A DNA stretch of 25,931 nucleotides from assembly GCA_964616275.1 (NCBI GenBank), contig CAZTUL010000033.1, forward strand, positions 1 to 25,931, in the 5' to 3' direction. The stretch's first letter is position 1, and each line of letters begins with the position of its first letter. This document shows, piece after piece, positions 22,545 to 25,931 of the stretch. Position numbers and translations under genes: made by a program. The stretch comes from CAYZJV01 sp964616275 (GTDB lineage: Bacteria; Spirochaetota; Spirochaetia; Sphaerochaetales; Sphaerochaetaceae). Below the pieces are notes generated by a model. That model ran no database searches, was not told the DNA's origin, and saw nothing but the letters and a program-made list of their open reading frames with translations.

Positions 22545-22574
22545 AAAAAGAGACCCGGATTACTCCAGGTCTCT
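22545..22574 (-). terminator. Rho-independent terminator of the flavodoxin-like gene
   Basis: On the - strand AGAGACCTGGA, loop gtaa, TCCGGGTCTCT, then TTTT: an 11-bp stem with one T-G pair, 20 bases after the stop. Confidence 0.8.
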
Positions 22575-22593
22575 GTATGAATTCTAACTCTCT

Positions 22594-23181
22594 CTATTGC
22601 AAATAACCGGCTAATGTATCTGCATAAACTGCAAGTACATCACCCAGCTGCTTCGATGGTCTAATAGCATTCTCTTTACCAGCAAGGTGAACAATACCGC
22701 TCACTGGCTGATTTGCCCATACCAGACTATCGTGAATCCCAAGTGGAACATGAATCATTCCCAGAGTCTGTGCATAATGAACCATGGAGTCCAAGCAGAA
22801 AGCCCCTTCGCAAATACTATGTGTGCAGCTAGTGAAACATGCGAAATACTTACCGGTCATCTCTCTACTTTCAATAAGAGCATACGTAGAATCCATAAAA
22901 GCCTTCATCTCAGCTGATACATTCCCAAATGTTGTTGGACATCCCAGTATAACCATCTTACTCTTAAGAAGAGTTGACTCACTCGCTACAGGAAGTGCCT
23001 GGATATCCTCATAAAAATCATTCGCTGTGTCGGACTTGTTAGCCCAAATATGCAAATCGGCATCTTCGACACGATACAGCCGGGCATCTACCCCCCGCTC
23101 CTTAAGAAGCTCCTGTACATAGGTAGCAATAATGTAGCTGTTTCCGTTTACGCTGTGAACAATAATAGAACACCGATTCAT
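22594..23181 (-). CDS. flavodoxin/WrbA-like FMN protein
   Basis: Probable FMN-binding redox protein of 195 residues. The phosphate-binding loop is HSVNGNSYIIA near residues 9-19. A WrbA-type second motif, GCPTTFGNVSAEMKAFMDS, is near 85-103, and an FTSCTHSICEG segment near 117 takes the place of the isoalloxazine loop of NAD(P)H:quinone oxidoreductases. The start has GAGGAGG five bases upstream. A promoter-like TTGGAT (23224-23219), 17 bases, TACACT (23201-23196) lies in front but would leave a leader of fewer than ten bases. It is separated from the ABC gene by 60 bases and ended by a good terminator. The redox partner is unknown. Confidence 0.82.
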   Translation of the reverse strand: MNRCSIIVHSVNGNSYIIATYVQELLKERGVDARLYRVEDADLHIWANKSDTANDFYEDIQALPVASESTLLKSKMVILGCPTTFGNVSAEMKAFMDSTYALIESREMTGKYFACFTSCTHSICEGAFCLDSMVHYAQTLGMIHVPLGIHDSLVWANQPVSGIVHLAGKENAIRPSKQLGDVLAVYADTLAGYLQ

Positions 23182-23241
23182 AGAACCTCCTCGTTAGTGT
23201 AAAAACACCATGACTTACATCCAATATACTATGAGGGGTCT

Positions 23242-24027
23242 TTAACACCAAGCAGTAAATCTTCCTTCTCGCTCTGAGAGAAATACACGAGTTCCATACG
23301 CTTCGCTTAGCAGCTCCTCGGTAAGTACCTCTTTTTTCTGACCATCAGCAAGAATCCGACCATCCTTAAGCACCACCACACGTTCAATTGAAGGGATTAT
23401 TTCAGAAAGGTCGTGCGTAACCAGCAAAATCGTTCTTCCCGAATGTACAAACGATTCGAGAGACTCTCGGTACATCCGTTTTGCCGGTAAGTCTAGATTG
23501 GAAATTGCTTCGTCAAGAAGCATCACCTCTGGATCATGAACCACAGCACGAGCTAACAACACGCGTCTTGCCTCACCGGAAGAGAGTGTTCTCATCGGTT
23601 TGTGTGCTAAATGAGCTATACGCTGGCCTTCCAAACATGCTAAAGCCCGCTCTTCCATCTCTGGAGTTATCTGGTGATGAAAATCCAGCCCAATACTGCT
23701 GAAGAATCCCGATAGAACTATATGGTACACCGGGTAGGTGGTGTTGCACATGTATTGCAGCGATTGACTCACAATCCCCATGTGTTTTCTCAGCTCCAGA
23801 ATCTGCCACCGCTCTTTTCCAAACAGTACTCTCTGGCTATGAGGAGCCCAAATGGGATGAACCTCTTCGCTCATCACCTGAACCAGGGTTGATTTACCGG
23901 CCCCATTGGCTCCAATAATTGCCACATGTTCCTTTTTATATATAGTGAGGGATACTTGATCCAGGATTGGACGACCCGCTCTTCTTACTGTGATATTTTG
24001 TAACGATACAATCGCCTCTGCAGACAT
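23242..24027 (-). CDS. ABC transporter ATP-binding protein (orphan, YlmA/ModF-like)
   Basis: A single ABC ATPase domain of 261 residues. Walker A is GANGAGKST near 42-50, the signature is LSSGEARRVLLARA near 146-159, Walker B is VMLLDEAISNLD near 166-177, and the H-loop is LLVTHDLSE near 200. The start at 24027 is chosen because GGAGG lies seven bases before it; earlier in-frame starts add an unlike segment. No permease or binding-protein gene is in the window, which fits the stand-alone YlmA/ModF group of ABC proteins rather than a classical importer. It follows gntR gene 1 by 75 bases, with a hairpin lacking a T-run between them (24082-24100), so the two may be co-transcribed. Confidence 0.88.
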   Translation of the reverse strand: MSAEAIVSLQNITVRRAGRPILDQVSLTIYKKEHVAIIGANGAGKSTLVQVMSEEVHPIWAPHSQRVLFGKERWQILELRKHMGIVSQSLQYMCNTTYPVYHIVLSGFFSSIGLDFHHQITPEMEERALACLEGQRIAHLAHKPMRTLSSGEARRVLLARAVVHDPEVMLLDEAISNLDLPAKRMYRESLESFVHSGRTILLVTHDLSEIIPSIERVVVLKDGRILADGQKKEVLTEELLSEAYGTRVFLSEREGRFTAWC

Positions 24028-24102
24028 ACATAAGCCTCCACAATCCATAAGCATACGGATAGCGGAGGCCACTTGCAAGAGCACCTTTGTATGAAAGGTG
24101 TG

Positions 24103-24879
24103 CTATGCGAACTGAAACTTGCTCTTCTTTGCTGCGTATTCCTCAATACGTTTTTTAAGAGAAGTAAGATTCACCAACACCAGGGCAACAGCCAAATCGG
24201 TCTGACCGTTCTGAAGTGCCTCTACAATGTAGCGATACTCACGAACTTTCTTCTCATACTCTTCCACTGTCACTGCTGAATAGGAGAGACTCTCTTCAAG
24301 CAACGGAGATAAGTTTTCGTAAATTGCATCCAGGATAATATTATCATTAGAACGTACCAGCACCTTATGAAAAGCACTCTCATATTCTTTGAAGTTTTCT
24401 GCGGCTCTCGGCTCACGAGCCTGCAGGCTTGAAAGTGCATGCTCCATCTTTTCAGCAGCATCCACTAATTCTCGCACGACCTCTTTTCTCCGTGGGTTAC
24501 GGGAAAAGTCACGTGCAGCAGAAACTTCAACACTTGTACGAACATGAACTAAGTCAAGCATAAGTTTTGTGTCGCTCGAACCACTTCGTAAGATAGAATC
24601 TGTCAACGATTCTACGAACTGATCGAGATTGTTGCATTTTACACATGCCCTCCGGCCTTGACTGACCGTGAGAAGCCCCTTAGCCTCAAGCTGCTTGAAC
24701 GCCTCCCGAATTGAGCGTGAACTCGCATCAAACTTCTCGGCAAGTTCTTGTTGCGAAGGCAGCAACTCTCCAGCACTCAACTGCCTAGAGAGAATCATCT
24801 CCTCTAAATAATTAGCAATGCGTGCCGACTTCGTGCGTCCTTGCAATTCATGTTGCGGAACTCGTTCAATAGTGTCCAA
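24103..24879 (-). CDS. GntR family regulator, FadR/FCD type, copy 1 (altered metal site)
   Basis: DNA-binding regulator of 258 residues. The N-terminal winged helix reads PSQQELAEKFDASSRSIREA then FKQLEAKGLLTVSQG. A C-terminal all-helical FCD ligand domain follows. The TTG at 24879 is chosen as start because AAGGAGG (24895-24889) lies nine bases before it; the in-frame ATG at 24924 would place that site inside the gene. Compared with copy 2, the FCD metal ligands D-x3-H, H and H are E-x3-H (ESAFH), Tyr (REYRY) and Asn (LVNLT), so metal binding is probably lost. An inverted pair of TGWCATAAGT motifs lies in its leader, suggesting autoregulation. A hairpin CACCTTT-catac-AAAGGTG follows the stop. 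Confidence 0.88.
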   Translation of the reverse strand: MDTIERVPQHELQGRTKSARIANYLEEMILSRQLSAGELLPSQQELAEKFDASSRSIREAFKQLEAKGLLTVSQGRRACVKCNNLDQFVESLTDSILRSGSSDTKLMLDLVHVRTSVEVSAARDFSRNPRRKEVVRELVDAAEKMEHALSSLQAREPRAAENFKEYESAFHKVLVRSNDNIILDAIYENLSPLLEESLSYSAVTVEEYEKKVREYRYIVEALQNGQTDLAVALVLVNLTSLKKRIEEYAAKKSKFQFA

Positions 24880-24906
24880 AAGGATGGACCTCCTTATTAT
24901 TCTTTC

Positions 24907-24942
24907 ACTTATGACAACCCTCAAAATAAGTCTGACATAAGT
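24907..24942. promoter_or_regulatory. inverted pair of TGWCATAAGT motifs, candidate operator
   Basis: ACTTATGACA (24907-24916) and TGACATAAGT (24933-24942) face each other across 16 bases. The second is identical to bases 2-11 of the conserved -35 block of the secreted-protein genes. The pair would lie just downstream of the gntR copy 1 transcription start. Confidence 0.5.
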
Positions 24943-24964
24943 ATAACGCTATAAATACACCCAT

Positions 24965-24993
24965 AGTGTACTATATAGTAATAAAAAAAGCAA
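24965..24993 (-). promoter_or_regulatory. promoter of gntR copy 1
   Basis: On the - strand: TTGCTT (24993-24988), 17-base spacer, TACACT (24970-24965). A palindrome ACTATATAGT (24970-24979) lies in the spacer. Confidence 0.45.
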
Positions 24994-25060
24994 GAGGCAC
25001 TATAAAAATATTAGCTGATGACATGAGTTATGTACGAAGTATGGTATTAGCTTTCAAGTA

Positions 25061-25092
25061 AAATGCCCTTTCACTTGCGTAAAAGGGCGTTT
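25061..25092 (-). terminator. bidirectional terminator after gntR copy 2
   Basis: GCCCTTT, 10-base loop, AAAGGGC, flanked by A and T runs on both sides. It lies 19 bases after the stop of copy 2, separating it from copy 1. Confidence 0.7.
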
Positions 25093-25110
25093 TCTCATCG
25101 ATTATATACC

Positions 25111-25842
25111 TTATATAATTGTAGCTTCAAGTTTTCCCTTAATGGCAGTGAGGTGCACCAGCGCCAGTGCAACGGCAAGATCGGTCTGTCCCTGCTCAAG
25201 GGCTTCAACCAGGTATCTATGCTCACGGGTACTTTTTTCCAGTTCATTATACGTATTGGTTATTTGATCCATGCTCTGATACAGCAACGGAGAAAGATTC
25301 TCATAAATTGCCGTCAGAATTACGTTCTCATTAGAGTCAATAAGCGTCTTATGAAAATTGAAATCGTGATTATTCCATTGAGTCATTGCATCCGGGTCAT
25401 CAGATTTCAACCGGGGAAGCAGCTGCTCCATCCGTGTAGTAAGATTATCGAGAGAACGAACCAGTATGCTTCGCTGATCACTTCTCGAAAGCTCTCTTGT
25501 TGCTGATACTTCAACTGTTGTTCTTACCTGCATAAGATCGAGCAGCAACTTTTTATCTGTCGTATGATTGCTGATAAGGGTAGAAGAGAGTGATGCCACA
25601 AACTGTTCTAAATTATTAGATTTCACCAGTGCACGTTTCCCCTGGCTGATTTCCACCAACCCCTTCGCTTCCAATTGCTTGAAAGCTTCTCGAATAGAAC
25701 GGGAACTTGCATTAAACTCTGTAGCCAATTCTTGCTGAGATGGCAAAGGCTCACCAGCTTGATAAACCTTTGAGAGAATCATCTCCTCTATTTGCCTAGC
25801 AATCTGTGCCGACTTAGTTTCTGTACTAAATGATGTTATCAT
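25111..25842 (-). CDS. GntR family regulator, FadR/FCD type, copy 2
   Basis: DNA-binding regulator of 243 residues and close paralogue of copy 1; they share PSQQELA, SSRSIREAFKQLEAKGL and AIYENLSPLL. The N-terminal winged helix (about 10-75) is followed by an FCD domain with all four expected metal ligands: Asp and His in DFNFHKTL, His in REHRYLVEAL and His in LVHLTAIK, the last two 22 residues apart as usual. Known FCD regulators bind organic acids or sugar acids through this metal; the ligand here is unknown. The ATG has AGAAGG and AAAGGAG upstream. A terminator follows, so it is transcribed separately from copy 1. The upstream region continues to the window end without a convincing promoter. 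Confidence 0.9.
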   Translation of the reverse strand: MITSFSTETKSAQIARQIEEMILSKVYQAGEPLPSQQELATEFNASSRSIREAFKQLEAKGLVEISQGKRALVKSNNLEQFVASLSSTLISNHTTDKKLLLDLMQVRTTVEVSATRELSRSDQRSILVRSLDNLTTRMEQLLPRLKSDDPDAMTQWNNHDFNFHKTLIDSNENVILTAIYENLSPLLYQSMDQITNTYNELEKSTREHRYLVEALEQGQTDLAVALALVHLTAIKGKLEATII

Positions 25843-25931
25843 TACCTTCTCTACTCCTTTACCTTCACCTTAATAATATGCCACATTTTTCAGCAAAAGG
25901 ATACTAGAAAAGAAATTCGCTCAATTTTTCG

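Noticed and set aside
24880..24924. Longer N terminus of gntR copy 1 from an ATG at 24924
   Set aside because: It would place the AAGGAGG site inside the gene; the TTG at 24879 is better spaced from it.
1..25931. CRISPR arrays, tRNA or rRNA genes, intact insertion sequences
   Set aside because: No regularly spaced repeats, cloverleaf-like segments, rRNA sequence or transposase genes were seen on reading the window.

Overview
The window is bacterial DNA of moderate GC, with AT-rich intergenic stretches in its right third. Gene density is high in the first 18 kb. The gene set, the look of the proteins (a ROK regulator with a PTAARQLNRLRIL start, a DUF6062-like protein, a large acyl-CoA dehydratase activase) and the absence of sporulation or Gram-positive wall genes make me think of a spirochaete, possibly Sphaerochaeta-like. 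That assignment is inference from protein style, not from a marker gene. No rRNA, tRNA, CRISPR array or intact transposon is visible.

Left part (1-7.1 kb, + strand): a 2-hydroxyacyl-CoA dehydratase activase whose 5' end is off the window, overlapping a second gene for its D-component-like partner domain. Then comes an operon of aspS, a HI0933-type flavoprotein and an OsmC-type peroxiredoxin. Middle part (7.1-18.4 kb): mostly housekeeping genes on alternating strands. They are a degenerate nuclease-fold protein, a class II aldolase plus DUF6062-type protein (- strand operon), proS, an ankyrin-repeat protein, adenosine deaminase, a rhomboid protease, rlmE, mscS, htpG and a ROK repressor. Six of these genes (including aspS) have a -10 box that ends only 5-7 bases before the start codon and lack a usable Shine-Dalgarno sequence, so they look leaderless.

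Right part (18.4-25.9 kb, all genes on the - strand): an accessory-looking region. It holds four small secreted beta-rich proteins with Sec signal peptides; three are recognisable paralogues. Three of the four genes share one promoter design: an identical 11-base -35 block (TTGACATAAGT), a 17-base spacer, a -10 box, and about 80-100 bp of very AT-rich DNA directly upstream. Downstream in coordinate order are a flavodoxin-like protein, an orphan ABC ATPase and two tandem FadR-type GntR regulators. The core of the -35 block (TGACATAAG or TGTCATAAG) recurs at 22.41 and 22.51 kb and as an inverted pair in the leader of the first gntR gene. I did not see it in the first 18 kb. This suggests a small regulon in which the gntR product, or another factor sharing its sites, controls the secreted proteins.

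Two intergenic regions look like small-RNA genes: about 13.54-13.64 kb (+ strand) and about 18.49-18.60 kb (- strand). Each has a plausible promoter and a Rho-independent terminator, and each carries segments complementary to, or resembling, Shine-Dalgarno sequences. A block of about 0.7 kb (20.85-21.54 kb) has no recognisable content apart from an imperfect direct repeat and a short inverted repeat.
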